From NCBI GenBank assembly GCA_947462335.1, contig OX381705.1:2897703-2961702 (forward strand): DNA of 64,000 nucleotides, read 5' to 3'. Under the pieces are notes generated by a model, which made no database searches, had not been told where the DNA came from, and saw only the letters and a list, made by a program, of their open reading frames with translations. The translations under genes and the position numbers were made by a program. Origin of the DNA: Harmothoe impar. Taxonomy: Eukaryota > Annelida > Polychaeta > Phyllodocida > Polynoidae. Below, piece by piece: positions 1 through 13,185 of the stretch; the stretch's first letter is position 1, and each line of letters starts with the position of its first letter.

Positions 1-495
1 CCAAGGGTAGATATACTCTTAAACTCTGAAAAGAGTGCATATGCTTGCTGGTGTTGCCTTGGTCTGTCATTGTGCAACTTGGTGAAAAATAAGCCTTTAG
101 GCTTTTTGCATCGTGGATGGATTGTTGGCCAGGGTTTAAAGGTGTTTATCACCCCGCAACAAAAAAAGGACATCCTTCCTTGGGCAACTGAGGGCAATAA
201 CCAAATGTAGTTTATTACATTGTGAGACCTTGTGGATATGTTATCTTCGTATTTATCACATATATTTTCGATTGTTGTATTTGGAAAAATAATTTATGAA
301 ATAAATACACATTGCAAAATAAAAATCAAAAACATCCTCCTTTACCCATTCTTCCCAACCATTAAACACACCACAGATTATAGTTAATAAAGGCAAGGCA
401 TCCCCATGCCTGCAGCTACTATGGATCTGTTTAGGTTCAGGAGTGAGGGAGTGTCATGAGGGTGAAACAACAAACCCCTCACCGGCCCTAGCACC
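1..495. other. Non-coding host DNA, nothing recognised
   Basis: AT-rich sequence with no reading frame of coding character, no RNA gene and no repeat that I can match elsewhere in the window. Confidence 0.5.
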
Positions 496-499
496 TTGC

Positions 500-830
500 C
501 CTTATAATGCTGCAGCACAGAGGTGTTAATCACCTCATCAGTGGTCACGGAAAAAGATACTGTACACTGGGTACCACTGGAAAGCTGTGAATGTGCAGAT
601 TACAACCCTAGTGAGTGTAAAAAGCTACGTGGGGGACAAACTTGGCAGTTGTACTTTGAAAATATAAAGTTGAAAATAAGCTTTTAATTAGAAAAAAAAT
701 CAAATAAAAGCAAATAAAGACTTTGAATGCATATTTTGCCACATGGGGATAAAGTAGCATTGCCATGAATGAAATCTGAGATTTGAGGTCAAAGGTCAAG
801 GTCAAAGGTTGACCATTTGGTATATGATCA
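500..830 (+). repeat. Left arm of a diverged 3-kb inverted duplication
   Basis: This stretch matches, in reverse complement, about 3,230-3,600. Shared landmarks are the run ATAATGCTGCAGCAC, a GAAAAAGATAC block, AAAGCTGTGAATRTGYAGATTA, GTGGGGGACAAACTTGGC, and a TGACCT/AGGTCA-rich run. Identity looks moderate, so the duplication is old. About 2.4 kb of non-coding DNA lies between the arms. It may be a decayed foldback transposon or a simple inverted duplication; no target duplication was found. Confidence 0.5.
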
Positions 831-3229
831 GATGTGTTGTGACAACTCTTTATGTGTGGAGTGTGACATTTATCACCTAATACAATGTTATGTTGGAGTG
901 TATGAAATAGGTTCCTGTTGAGGTCATATTAAGGTCATGATGTCATGTCAAGGACATGACCTCATGGTACATATTATGTTTCCATCCAGCAGCAGACAAG
1001 TGATTGCAAGGGGCCTGCTTACATTGAAAGTACATGTAAAATACATGCATAACATATCTTATGATAGCCTGGTGGTTAAGGTGACTTATCTTTCCTTTAC
1101 ACAATGAACATGAACAACAAGAATCACCTACTTTTTCTCAAAGCTGTGTCTTGTATGCATTCTTGACCTTTTTTACCTTTCTTACATTAATAATCATCAG
1201 AGTCAATGGTTTCTGGTAGCATGGAGTGCATGTTTAAACATGTGTCAATGCTAAACCAGCCAAAAATAGTACTTGATATGAGAAATTGGATGTGATATGA
1301 AAGTCATTATCCTTGCCCCATTGTATTTCAAACAAACGACGCTCACTTCGCTGCCTGAATTTTTTCTGTCTGTGTTTTTTGTGTACTGAACAGCTGGAGT
1401 TTTGGTACTTGTGTAAATTGCTATTATTGATGATTGAAATATCTACATATGTTGTTATTTTTTGGCCTCGTTTGAGAGACGTTACTTGTAATGACACTTG
1501 AGGCAAATAAAAATCTTGAAAAACTCAACTCCATGTTGTTTGTACTATTACAGCCACAGTCAGGAATGCAGGGCTGTTTGTTACTAAAACATGCCCAATT
1601 ATCTGAGCATGTATTTGAACATTCAAAGATGAGATCCTTCAAAAGTTTTGGGCACTGCAGCCTTGTGACATGGCTTTTGGGATGAGCCTACCAGACTTCT
1701 GTTGCCAACCATTTTCAATCAGATTTTCTAACTCTTGAAAGCCAATGTGAGCTAACTTCCAGATCCTTAGCTGAAATGCTGCTTGCTGGACATGAAGAAA
1801 AAAGCTGTCCTCCATTGGCGGTAGTTTCTTTCCAGGTACTTTTGACTTTTGACATGAGGCCATGGAACAGTGTAGGTTGTTGAGGTTGCTTGCAACATCT
1901 TTGCTCCAATACAGCAGGGGAAGACACTAACTTTATCAGCCATGGGCCACCCAGGCCCGGAGCTTCAAAACTCTACGTGCCCGGACCTAAATCTGCGGGT
2001 CCAACAAAAGCATTTACTTTTTTCAAAGAGAAAATCATAGTTATTATTGATTAGGAACATCAAAATGTAATCAAAACATACATATTCCTGTTGATTCATT
2101 CTTTCCAATGGTATATTACATGCCTGTAATGATAACATGATATTTTCCATGGGTTTCCTTCCCCCTTCTTGTGGGCCACCCGGGCCCATAGGAAGCTAAT
2201 TCTGTGGAAAACTATGGGCCCGTAGCAAGAATGACGGGCCATTGGCTCCCAGGCCAGCGTTAGTGTGTGCCCCTGCATACATACATCCGGATAACCACTG
2301 CCACCTGACATTGATCTATTATTGGGCAGACTGTTATTTCCATTCCCCACTACCATACCAACATTAGTAGTACTGGACTGTCTTCCACCTGACGCCAATC
2401 TAGTATTGGGCGAACAATCATTTCCATCCCCAACTACCATACCAAGACATATGAAGTACTAGACTTTCTTTCCAAAACATGATCAATGTTATAATGACTG
2501 ACATAGGAGGACTTACAACTCATGAGGTACTTTACTATGAGATTCCCGGTGGATATTTCCTCCTTGTGGCAGATGATGTCACGTCCAACTTTATCATCTC
2601 TGGATGTACATGCATTGAAAGGTGAAGTGAAGTGGTGGGGACCAAAAGATCTTGACCCCTGGAATGGGGAGTGTAAAAAACCTTGACCCCTGTTTGGGGT
2701 TCAAAAAGATGTCACTCTGTTTTGAGCTAAAAAGTCTGCCTGTTACTATGCTTCAGTGGCCCTGTATGCACTGATTAATGACCCATAGGGGAGGGGTAAA
2801 TAAAAAAATTCTGCATGCTCCTTGGAAAAACACACCATCTCACCCACCCAATCCCCCTTGTTAAAAAAATGATCACTCCCTAAAGGGGTAATATCACCAT
2901 TCACACTTAACCACATAGGAAACTAGAGACTAGAACAGTGCTAGAAATGTGAATGGGACATGCTCAGTAGTTATGCCCCTTTAAATTAGCGAGGCATAGA
3001 TGTAGTTTTGACCTTATTTCTCAGTTGGTTTCACCTCATTGCTTTGGAACCCAAAGTAGGCAGGCCTTCTTCTTCTATGATGTAGAGCTGCTTACCTGGT
3101 GTGCCATTGTAGACCCAGACAATCATTCTTATGTGAAATTGATATAATGTCCTTGACCTTTATGTTAGAGGTCACATAAAAAACTTGTATCATAATATAT
3201 ATTGCCTTTGTGTATGGAAGGTTATGATT

Positions 3230-3600
3230 TCAGATCATATCAAAACACCAGATACTTGACCTTTGACTTTTGACCTTAGACCTTAGACCTTAGACCTTTG
3301 ACCTACTATTTGTCAGATTCATGTATTAGCATTATATGATGTCATGCTAAGACACACTGAACAATAATTAATCTGTTGAATTGCAGCAAAATGTATATTT
3401 TCCTATTAAAACCTCATTTCCAACTTTTTATTTTCAATTTAGAAGTGCCAAGTTTGTCCCCCACAGAGAGTTTTACACTCACCAGGTCTATAATCTACAT
3501 ATTCACAGCTTTCCAGCGATACCTTGTGTCTGGTATCTTTTTCTATGACCACTCTTCTCAGAAATAATGCCCGTAGCAGCCCAGTGCTGCAGCATTATTA
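3230..3600 (-). repeat. Right arm of the inverted duplication, with a GACCTTA minisatellite
   Basis: Reverse-complement partner of 500-830. It includes a short tandem array of GACCTTA/GACCTTT units at about 3,258-3,305, matched by the AGGTCAAAGGTCAAGG run of the other arm at about 783-812. Confidence 0.5.
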
Positions 3601-4620
3601 GCAGCAGTGAGCATACCTTAATGGGGAGGGTTCTCAGCACAGAAGTACACCAAGGAGTTGTGAAGTACCCCGTAGTAGCGTCTGATTGAGTCCCAAGGTA
3701 ATAACGGACACGTCCCACATTCTCTGAGCTACTCCGGGATCAGTGAGCGGCCCAAGACGAGCAGTTCCCTAGGTGAGAGAGCAGCTCAGGGACAACAACA
3801 AAGCCCTCAGCAGTCTCTCAGCCAGCCCTTGGCAGAGGGCAGGATACACATTCCACATGATATATAAAGCCGGGTGGCAACACATCTTTGTATATTTGAT
3901 GCCAAATTTGATGTGCCTAATGTCATTACTAGAGTGTTACTTGTTAGTTTAGACACAGTTGAGTCTACTGTAGAACTACAATACAGTAGAACTGTAAAAC
4001 TACAGTAGAGTCTAAAGTGTCCCTACACTAGAACGTTTCAGCTACATTAGATGCTACTGTGTACCTCAACTAACTGGTTGCAACTGCTTACAATGCTCTG
4101 GCCCAGGTTCCCCAAGCCAATGGTTACTACATGGCATCTTACAAGTAATGAAAAGCTGCTCAAGCCAAGGGTTATTCGGGAGGAATCTTGCCAAATGCTG
4201 GAAGATGAAACCTCCTTCACCTCCATGTAGCCAGCAGGGCAGAACAGGAACCAGCAGGGCAGAAAGAGATGATAAGCACCCTGTGGAAATTGCCACTAGT
4301 AGGAAATAGCGGATCTGCTGCTGAGCCGCTTGTAATGAGGTCCAAACACTCCATGTGAGCAATCGGCACAACTGAGGTTTTGCACTCCGGTGGTGTGGTG
4401 GGACATCAACACATGTCCTGGAGGTGATGTGACAGAGTGTGGGGAGGGTCAGGTGCTGTACGGAGGGTGGTTACACTCTTTACTGGGATCCATCATGACC
4501 AGAATTTCAGTGCTGCTAGGCCTCACTATTTTCAGAAACCAGGGCTCCAGGTTAAGGCTCTTCCCAAACCTGGACAGAAATGACAGTCAGTGCTCTAAAA
4601 TATGGATCTGGAGGTGAATG
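3500..4620 (+). repeat. Diverged copy 1 of duplicated block X
   Basis: Resembles 24,840-25,960 and 40,540-41,620, in the same order and orientation. Shared pieces include the GAGCAGCTCAGGGACAACAA stretch, GATAAGCACCCTG followed by GGAAATTGCCACT, and the GTGGTGGGACATCAACACATG region. This copy is clearly older than the other two, which are nearly identical to each other. No gene is evident. Confidence 0.6.
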
Positions 4621-5420
4621 ATTATTACTACATGGTCCATTTCTGAATACCTAATTGCTTTTACACATAAGTCCAACTCCCTGGGTATACAATTACATAT
4701 ATCATGTCATATTCTATGGCATACATTCCACATTGCCCGTGGCTATGATACAAGCTCCCTGAACTGAATGGAATAAAATATGCAAAGCTTTCTTTTGCCT
4801 GAGTGGATCTGGATCTGTGTTCAATGTCCTTCATGAACACCATGTGGCATGTGCCACACCTTGACCATGCGGCCAAATTGAGAAGTATGCTCGGTTCATA
4901 GTATGGTAGATTAAGTTATCTATATCTTGTCTCGATAGCCAGGTATTGTTCAGCAGGTGAGGTGATGAGGTTGTATCGGGACAGGTGCAGATTAAACATT
5001 CTAATGTTATCTGCAGTGTCTAACAGCTGTGACCTTGTAGAGCTGGTAATGAACAGCCATAAACTGGTAGCAAAGCCCTTTCATGCCCTGTTAAGCCTCC
5101 CCTGGAACAATTCAGAATAATGTTTCAGTCCAACATCCCAGACACTCATGATTATCTAAATACAATTTTCTTTTTAAATCCAAGTTGTTGATTAGATCGA
5201 AAAAGAAACCAGGTAGAGTTTTTAATCACTACCACTAAGTGCATAAAAGGGAATGTATCCTTTACTGATGAATCATCTGATGTTAGCCACACTATGATAG
5301 TGTGTTATCATTAATCCCCCCCCCCCCCCACATCTTGGAACATCCCAGAGTTCATAAAAAATCAATAACTATATGTCATAGTTGTAAGACCTTCTTCTCC
5401 CACCTACTATGGTTTCTATA

Positions 5421-5640
5421 GCAGCCCCAGGCAGGACCTCAGCCCCTGTCTGTTACCCAGCCCCAAGTAGCATGTGGGCTACACTGCTCATATAAGGTAA
5501 GCTGACACCACGGGAAGTAATTCCTGTACTCTCCTCCAAATCTAGGTTGGGCTTTTATGGCCTCCTCTTCCAGGTTTACTGCAATCATCATTCCCATGCA
5601 GTGCAGCTCACTTTGTTTGGTTAAACATGACATTCTATAG
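5421..5640 (+). repeat. Dispersed repeat (GGCAGGACCTGAGCCC family)
   Basis: A repeat with recognisable ends (GGCAGGACCT-AGCCCCTGTCTGTTACC to CCAGGTTTACTGCAATCAT) that recurs at 29,085-29,260, 26,205-26,300, 32,535-32,690 and 41,855-41,960. Parts also occur near 26,900-26,980 and 42,555-42,625. It contains the conserved run GTAATTCCTGYACTCTCC followed by GGTTGGGYTTYTYATGGC. It looks like an interspersed non-autonomous element. I do not see a tRNA-like A/B box or a poly(A) tail, so the class is unassigned. Confidence 0.5.
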
Positions 5641-7915
5641 TCAACATGACTGACCTCACATATGAAGTAAATATTGGCCCACTTTTCATTTTTAACTTTA
5701 CGAGATGGGCAGTGTAGAAAATCTAGAGTTCATAGAGAGAAAATATTAAACCAGGAGTTATAGAGCCATACAGCAAGGTATGAGGACAGGGAGTCAAACA
5801 TGGAGAAATGGAGGGAAGGGACCTGTATAGGCTGAGTGGTATTGAGTGGTATTGACTACTGAATGCACATCCATTAGTTTTTATACATTAATATCACTGA
5901 GCCTATTCTATGGCTGATTCTGCATAGTCAGTGAGTGATCACTTTCTACCACTCAAAAATATCTTATTCTTGAGAGAATGTAATGAAACTCTCATATTTA
6001 TTGTCATCCAATGGTGTTTCCTTTAGGCAAGAATCTGTATCACATATCTCTAGAGACTAGTGTTTTCTATGTCGAGTCCGATTATGTTTCTTTTTTGATG
6101 CACAGCTATTCATAGTATTTAAGCAGTCAAAATCCATATAGCTAATATAAATACAGCTAGGTGCAGCTAACAGAATAGGAACTGAGCTGAGGATATGATT
6201 TGGAAACAGTAGAATACTGTACAACATGGTTGAGTTAAAAACATCATTTATATTAAAGTTTTATTCCAGGATAGTCTTCATCTTTCCATTCATCTTAAAT
6301 TGTCACTATATCTGTTGCTCCTGATGGAAAATGCAGGCCTAATGACTCCAGTTCACACTGTTTTGGCAATATGGCCTACTCCCGTGCAATGTTGCCAACA
6401 CAGCGTCAATCAATTCTCTTACACTCCACACATAGGAACACATACCCTCACTTTACCTGTCAATACCTGTGGTCTAGGTTTATAGATTTACAGCCCATCT
6501 ATAGAATTATAACGTAAGCTGACAATAACAGCCTTAAGCTGTTCTTCCCAATGCTAACACCCAGATTGGCTGATTAGTATGGACATAGCATTAATGTGTT
6601 TGATTTGAGTAAACTTCATAGCTGTGGTCTTAAGAGCTAAGGAATGCCAAGAAAAATGATAGACAAGAAAGTATTTCAATTTGACTACACTTCCTACCAT
6701 TATTTATATAAGTGTGGGCAGATGCTGAATGACATGCTCCTTCTAAAGAATCACTTTGGGCTAACCCTTTATTGACAGCATAAAGCTTTAATCCATCATG
6801 CCCTTTTGCCATCTTGATCCATGGATACAGCAATGGCAAGTAACTGACTAGCACACACTACTGATGTGTAAATGTATGAGTTGGCATGATGCCTCACTGG
6901 CAGTAACAGACTAATGCTGCAATGATGAATCATCATTTTACAAATTTAACAAGCGAAGCCTTTAGGCATCAAGCCAACCATAAAAGGTTTATCAGTCCCT
7001 GTCCATTTTGTTTAGTATTTGAAACATGTTTGATGCTCTGCACAGTTTCTATGGAAAAAGCTTCTCACCAAGGAATCCTTTCACTGAATGCAGACCACTC
7101 TTTTTACTGTTATCATCCCTGATTCAGTGTTTGGGTGGTTGATATGAAACGTGTGAGTTGTGGATCAGATGCTGCAGTCCAGTTTCTACTGATAACATGC
7201 TTTATAGTTGCTCCTGTGAAGGAAAAAGTGACGGGAAAAGGTGTTTCACCCTTAAGATTCAGTGCTCGGTAAGTGTGTTTTACCAATAGTATGATTTGTC
7301 CTCGGGGAGCTTGTGAAACAGGTCTCAACTTTTGGATAAGTTTTTTTGTTGGATGTTTTAAGGAGATGTTTTCAGACAGACAATGACTAGGACATCAATC
7401 AAGTTGGGCTTAATAGAATTCGGTGTTGCCGAATCATTTACAAAAAGATACATTTTTTAATATATCCTGGATACAAAGTAAGACAATGATACCTTTAGGG
7501 AGACTTCATATAAATCTGTCAATTCTGTTAAATTGACTACAATTTGAAAATATATTATTCAGTAAGTTTCAGATGTCAACTAAATCAATCATTTGAATGA
7601 ATGCTCTAGACTGTGTAGAGTTAATGGTGCCCCTTAGTGTGACACCTTTTGTGTGCTTGACATTGAACACAGCCCAACACGTCAATAGTACCCTAATTGA
7701 CATGGGTGATAATAGGGGACTTGATGCTGTTAGCACTGACAGCTTGCAGGACACTGGCTAGTCTCAGGCTGTGGGCGTGGTCAGCGAGGCAAGTTTTGGA
7801 TTGGTGGTCGGGGTTCAATATAGGGGTGGCCCTAATGCCATTGGGGACTGGGGACTGGGGTCTGTGAGGTCAAAGGCCACCAAACATCAGATTCAGGTCA
7901 ACATATAAATGTGTA

Positions 7916-8036
7916 TACCGTAAAACCTTGACTATAAGCCGCTTTTAACTCCAGTACAAAAGTAACCAGATTGCTGGTGCGGCTTATAGGATAGCCCTAA
8001 AGTCAGGGTGCAGCTTATATGCGAGGTTTTACGGTA
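7916..8036. mobile_element. TA-flanked miniature inverted-repeat element
   Basis: About 120 bp with 11-bp TIRs CCGTAAAACCT / AGGTTTTACGG flanked by TA. The inside carries 'ATAAGCCGC / GCGGCTTATA' palindromic motifs. The duplicated locus at about 30,380 reads GTGTAGGTT with no insert, which is the empty site and supports a TA target. This fits a Tc1/mariner-type MITE. A related, decayed copy lies at about 54,400-54,600. Confidence 0.7.
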
Positions 8037-8815
8037 GGTCAAAACAATTGGATTTTAAAATGGTGCACATATGTGTGTGTAATCTACTAATGCATGTAAT
8101 GTAATGCTTAAAAAAACACCCATATCACCCAAAGCTATGTAGCTTCTCCCAGACACTCAGTGATCCAAGGGAGGAGGGCAGGGGTATTGGGTGGCGTGTA
8201 ATTTGACAATTTCCTCACATAACTGTATTCATGATACTGGCTAGTAGCATGTTCTGCATGAGCACTGGTGTTCCAGCCATCACACAGAGACAAACTCCTT
8301 CCGCATTTGTCACACTGACTAATGTACACGTTGCCTTCAGCTTGCTGCCTATCATGAGGGAGGTGTGAGGACTGGCACCTATATACTACTCACCCATTCC
8401 CTGTACACGGCCCTCTGCACAGTTCTCAGTAATCATTTCCCAGAAGCCTCCCACCCCAGCATTGCCCATGCACAGCTACATGCAGTGACTGTCACATTTT
8501 GTGAATATCACCTTGCTCACTCTAAGTACTATTGGCAACAGCTGACAGTCACCACACATTAGTGTACTGCTACTTTATGACCCTTGGTGGCATAATTAGA
8601 GCACCATGCAATGGATTCCTGACCCAGCGGTACTGCTATTTAATGGTCCAGATGTAAGAAACAGACTTCACTTGTTTTTTCTGACTATAGCATGTCTGTA
8701 CAGTCCACTGTAGCTTATTCACAAAGGCCTTAACAACAGTTCCGGGGGAGTGTGCTTTGTCAGACCTGGGTCTGATCTCTGACGGTTTGTGTGTCCTGAC
8801 ACGAAACCAGCTGCC

Positions 8816-9010
8816 TTAGACAATGACACTATACTGTACAGCACTAAAGGTTTCACGGGCTTTCAGGCTGCACATAAAGTCCACAGGCCATGACACACCA
8901 TCAGAACTAGCACTACTATGTTCATTGTTAGAAAGAGGGAACCATCCACAAAACTTTAAAAACTTGATTTTGACACCAGCAGCAGCTGCTGTATTCAATA
9001 TATCTGCCAT
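8816..9010 (-). CDS. Possible 64-codon exon or micro-gene in a conserved island
   Basis: Minus-strand frame that begins MADILNTAAAAGVKIKFLKF and ends in a stop after VQYSVIV. The duplicated copy at 31,144-31,338 has the same frame with a single substitution (Ala to Val near the C terminus). The surrounding island (8,703-9,030) is about 98% identical between copies, while flanking DNA is about 88%. That conservation is the only reason to list it. I recognise no domain, and it has no signal peptide. It could equally be a recently spread repeat or a conserved non-coding element read in one frame. Confidence 0.25.
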   Translation of the reverse strand: MADILNTAAAAGVKIKFLKFCGWFPLSNNEHSSASSDGVSWPVDFMCSLKARETFSAVQYSVIV

Positions 9011-12000
9011 TTTCCTTTTGAACTAATATACTTCATTTTTATTTAGCAGGCATTGTGTCAAGATGTGAATCTCCTTTGGTATCCTGGTCATTCTTTTGCC
9101 TACTCTACCTCTTACGCTCTATCCCCCCCTGTCCCTTTATATATTTCAATACTCTTCAGCACTCCCCTTAGCTCTTGCCTTTATTTCTATTCCAGAGTTA
9201 TCCTCTATCCCCCCCTCTCCCTCTCCCTCTCCATGTCCTTATGTGCTAGTGCTGGTGTACCCTGGCCGTCGTACACTGTCAGTCCTGACACAGGTACAGC
9301 GAGCTACTTGATAGAAGAATGAAAGGTGCCTAGTGATTATTTCACACGGTCAATCCTCCATCTTCTGAGTGTCCTGATTCATACATCATCTTCCCTCTGT
9401 ATACAGACTACATCTCACTCTGATATCTAGGGATGTGGATGGGATCAAAGGTTGCACTATGGACTGTGGATGAGGTCAGGATACCCACAGATGGTCAGGG
9501 GGTGTTAGGATACCCGTTGACACCTGATGATGGAGTGGAGATGTATTGCTTGGTGACCAGTGTGAGGGTTCACAAGTTCAAACTAGTTAAAAGCTGTATA
9601 TAGATTAGGTTCATTATCATGTAAAGAGATGGAGTATGTAGGTAACCTGTTAGGAAGCCTCCAGATGTTCTCAGGAAGGGTGTTACTTGGGCACAGTTGA
9701 GAAGAGTTATAAATATAAAGGTTCTCAAATGCCAACTACATAATGATCATCTATGTCATAACATATAATTCTATATTTTGTTTTGATCTAAACAAAGCTG
9801 GCTGGGTAGGTAGTGTAAAAACATGAGAGTTGACTATGGATGCAGGGGCTTTGGTATTAAACGGAACAAGATTCCTGAGATAAGAAGTCATGATATCCCC
9901 TCAACCATGAAAATACAATGGTGGTTTCCTTTCATACAGAATTTTTGCATGGATCACATTGAAAACATTTTTGTACCCCTAAAATCACTCTAGTTCAGAC
10001 TGGTTCCCCCAAAAGCCCTGCTCTTTTTTGTTAATGTATCAGTCGAACGTAGGTGGCATGATGCCTAAATACACCACTTGTAAGTAAAAGGTGTTGCTGC
10101 ATGGTGACAACAAGTGAGGTCGTGTAGCATCTTGCTATTCTTGCCTCGTAATGTAAATAAATGAATGAATGAGTCTTGAGGTATCATTAAGAGATCTATC
10201 AGCCCAGTCTCCTTCTTTTTCAGCATCTTCAAGTTGTACTGTGATCTACATGTTTCTGATGAGGGATTATTTCCACTAAATGCAGACCACAGTTTACAGA
10301 TGTTGTCGCCCCCTGATTCAGTGTTTGGATGATTGATGTGAGATGTGTGTGTCTGTGAGATGGAGATGAGATTTAAGTGCTGCAGTCCAAACCTTATCTA
10401 TGTGTTTTTGAGTTTCTCCATTGATGAGAAAAGTACAAGACATGTTTTTACATTCGGCATTTACTGCTTAGAAAGAAGAGATCTTGTATGAAAGGTCCTC
10501 TCATTTTATTGCTTTTTGATAAAACACCATTTGATACATGTTTCAGACAATGGCAATGACATCAATCAAGAGGAACATAATAGAACCTGGGGCCTCTGAG
10601 TCGGTCCTCCTTCACTCTGAAAAATCATTCAGTAATATTTATAAGAATCTGAAAATCAGTATTATACTGTATCTGGACAAAAAGGGCATTGATGTTACCG
10701 AATGAAAATTGTAATCTTTTTGGTAGTATGAGATGAATACAATGAATAAGCTTTGAAATGTTTTTCCTTTAACAAGTCTAAGAAGACCTTTCCCCAGCTA
10801 CCCTGCACCACCTGGTGGCAAATGCCTAAAGTAGAGTGTCTCTGGAATACACAGTCTTCTCCAGAGATAGCACTTCTACTGTTGGGATCTAATTGAAACT
10901 ACTATCCAGTTGTAGAAATTGATATGATATATCTGGTATAGTGCACAATACCCACTGTCACATTACACCTCTGTGGGTATAGATGTGACTGGAAATTGTA
11001 CTTAATTGGGCTTAATATACTGTTCTATGGCCTGGTATCCCAAACCTTGCTACGTTTTTAGAATTTAGCTTTTCATTTATAGGCAATTGATGGGGATGAG
11101 ATCTACAAGTTTCAGTAGAAACTAAACACTTCTCCTTGTCAGACAGCCCTAATATAGCCCCCTACTGAAGGTTACAAGCCCAAACAATGGTTTCCTGACC
11201 CTCGTGCGGAAAAGACACAATGTAGACCAACTTCCTCTCCTTCCTGCTTCCAACACCGGCTAACGGACAGCTTTCTGCGTATCATGAGGGACTTGAAGCT
11301 ATCTAATACTCACTCATTTCCTGTACACGGCCCCCTGCACAGGTCTCAGGGAGCATTTCCTCTACACAGCATTCTCATGAATCATTCCTGGAAGCCTCTC
11401 ACCTCCAGGGGCATTGTTCATGCCTAGCTACATAAGAGACTTGGTCATGTTCGGTGGTTGGGAGAATTAATTACTGCAGGAAATAACGTGACCATTCAAT
11501 GTAGAAGACATCTGCTGCTCAGGGGCAGTGGCAACAGTGAATGCAACCCAGGTAGAAAGGACTGTTATTATCAAACCCCAGAGCATTATACTAAACATAA
11601 ACAGGAAGAGGCAAAAAGGATGGTGAGGAACTTAATAGCTCTATGTGCAATAACAAAATATCATGCAATGACTCCATGACCCAACACCACTGACATAAAT
11701 TGGCTCAAATTCTGTCATCGGGTGAAAGTTCATGATGTTTACTTATTGACAGATCTTGTCCAAACGATCAGACCATTGCCAATCACATCAGTGAAATACA
11801 CCCTTACGATATAGCTCATATCCGTTTCCATGTTGAATGAATCAGAACTACACACTTGGTAAATGTCCCACTCTGATCTATATTTGATACTTATCTTGGT
11901 CAGCATGTGGATTGATGCAAGTGGTACTCACCTTAAATGATAATAAGACAAACTGTAAGTATACACATGTAACAATCACAGATATGAAAAAGAAATTACA

Positions 12001-12189
12001 TAGTTTCCTCTTTTACATCTTGGAGAAATGTATTGAGTGTGTAACATTCAGGGTCCCCCTCTGGTCCTTGAAGAAGGCCCAACAAGTGATTCATTATTCA
12101 ATGCAGATTTTGATCTCTTTTTTTACGACCACAACTCCTTCACCTCTCAATTTTATGAATAGTGATTGGTTTGCTTGTGTAAAGTGACA

Positions 12190-13004
12190 CATCACTCAGG
12201 GACAGAACAGCCAGCTTTGGAAGATCCATCCATGCGGGAAGCTTACATCACAGGAGGCATACCAAGGGGGTGACCATAGCACAGGAGGAATCTTACTTCC
12301 GGCGTACTGCTAGATTAAGTGGGCAGTGAGGAGATTAATGCAGGGACCCGGTCAGTCATTTATCTGTCCCATGCAACTTCATCTGATGATGTCATTTATA
12401 TTTTGCATATATAATGTGCAATATCAGCACATCTGGCTATTTGGAGGGACTTCCATTCTAAAGCATGTAGTTAAAACCTATAGCGTTATTGCCCCCTACA
12501 CCTGAGTGATAGACTTGAATCTAACCATCTGCTTAGGTTGAGAAACAGCATTAAGAACTGGCCCAGTCAGTGGTTAGATAAAAAGGTTCATTTTGCTATT
12601 CCTTGTAGCATCCATCAATTAGGTCACGTGCTCATTTTTGTTTGCAGAGACAGATTACCCTTAGTACATAATAAATGAATGCTGTCAGGGGTTCTCTAAT
12701 CAGCAGCTATTCCAGATAGAGAGGAAGCATTCATGAATAGGTAAGACTTTCTCTCTGGTATCTGGGTATTTACAGACTTGTAAAACAGTCGCTGAACAAC
12801 TTGGAGTTTCACTCTAAGTGCCTCTCACTCTTCCAAACCACCAAAGGATACGGATTCCAACTGACATTATGACATGTTATTAGACCCGTGTCAATGTCTG
12901 GCACCAAAGGGAGTGATAATTTGGGTCACCCCACAACCCTTGCCAGCCATAGTCTGATTATGTTATTAGGGTTTCCAGGAAAGGTGATTGTGTAATTTCT
13001 TGGT
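12190..13004. other. Non-coding host DNA between block Y and the Polinton flank
   Basis: No coding frame, RNA gene or clear repeat recognised. The sequence becomes similar to 40,127 onward only from about 13,005. Confidence 0.45.
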
Positions 13005-13185
13005 AATACAAGATTGTAATAGAGGTGTCAGAGACAAACGCACAATGGAAATGTTATCTTCATCTATCAACTTAATGGTGTGTGAGAAGAACAACCGGTT
13101 CAACGACCGATTTATGCATCACACATTCATTAACCCATTGATCAAATAGGAAGACGCCCTGCAGTTTGCATCTATATGACACTTG
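13005..13185 (+). repeat. Left host flank of the Polinton (block W, copy 1, 5' part)
   Basis: Matches 40,127-40,302 closely (CAAGATTGTAATAGAGGTGT through GCAGTTTGCAT). Its last six bases, CACTTG at 13,180-13,185, are the left target duplication. The homology resumes after the element at 23,717, which shows that the element interrupts an otherwise continuous locus. Confidence 0.9.
13180..13185. repeat. Left target-site duplication CACTTG
   Basis: Identical to 23,717-23,722. The unoccupied paralogous locus has a single CACTTG at 40,297-40,302. Confidence 0.95.

Larger units (their letters stand above)
5260..12190 (+). repeat. Segmental duplication block Y, copy 1
   Basis: Collinear with 28,930-35,170. 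The match runs with gaps through the 5,420-5,640 repeat, 7,565-9,330, 9,940-11,060 and 11,060-12,000. By eye, identity is about 88-94% in most parts and about 98% at 8,703-9,030. The block holds no recognisable gene apart from a possible small exon at 8,816-9,010. Copy 1 carries the miniature element at 7,916-8,036, which copy 2 lacks. Copy 2 carries the 34,202-34,546 insertion, which copy 1 lacks. Confidence 0.75.
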
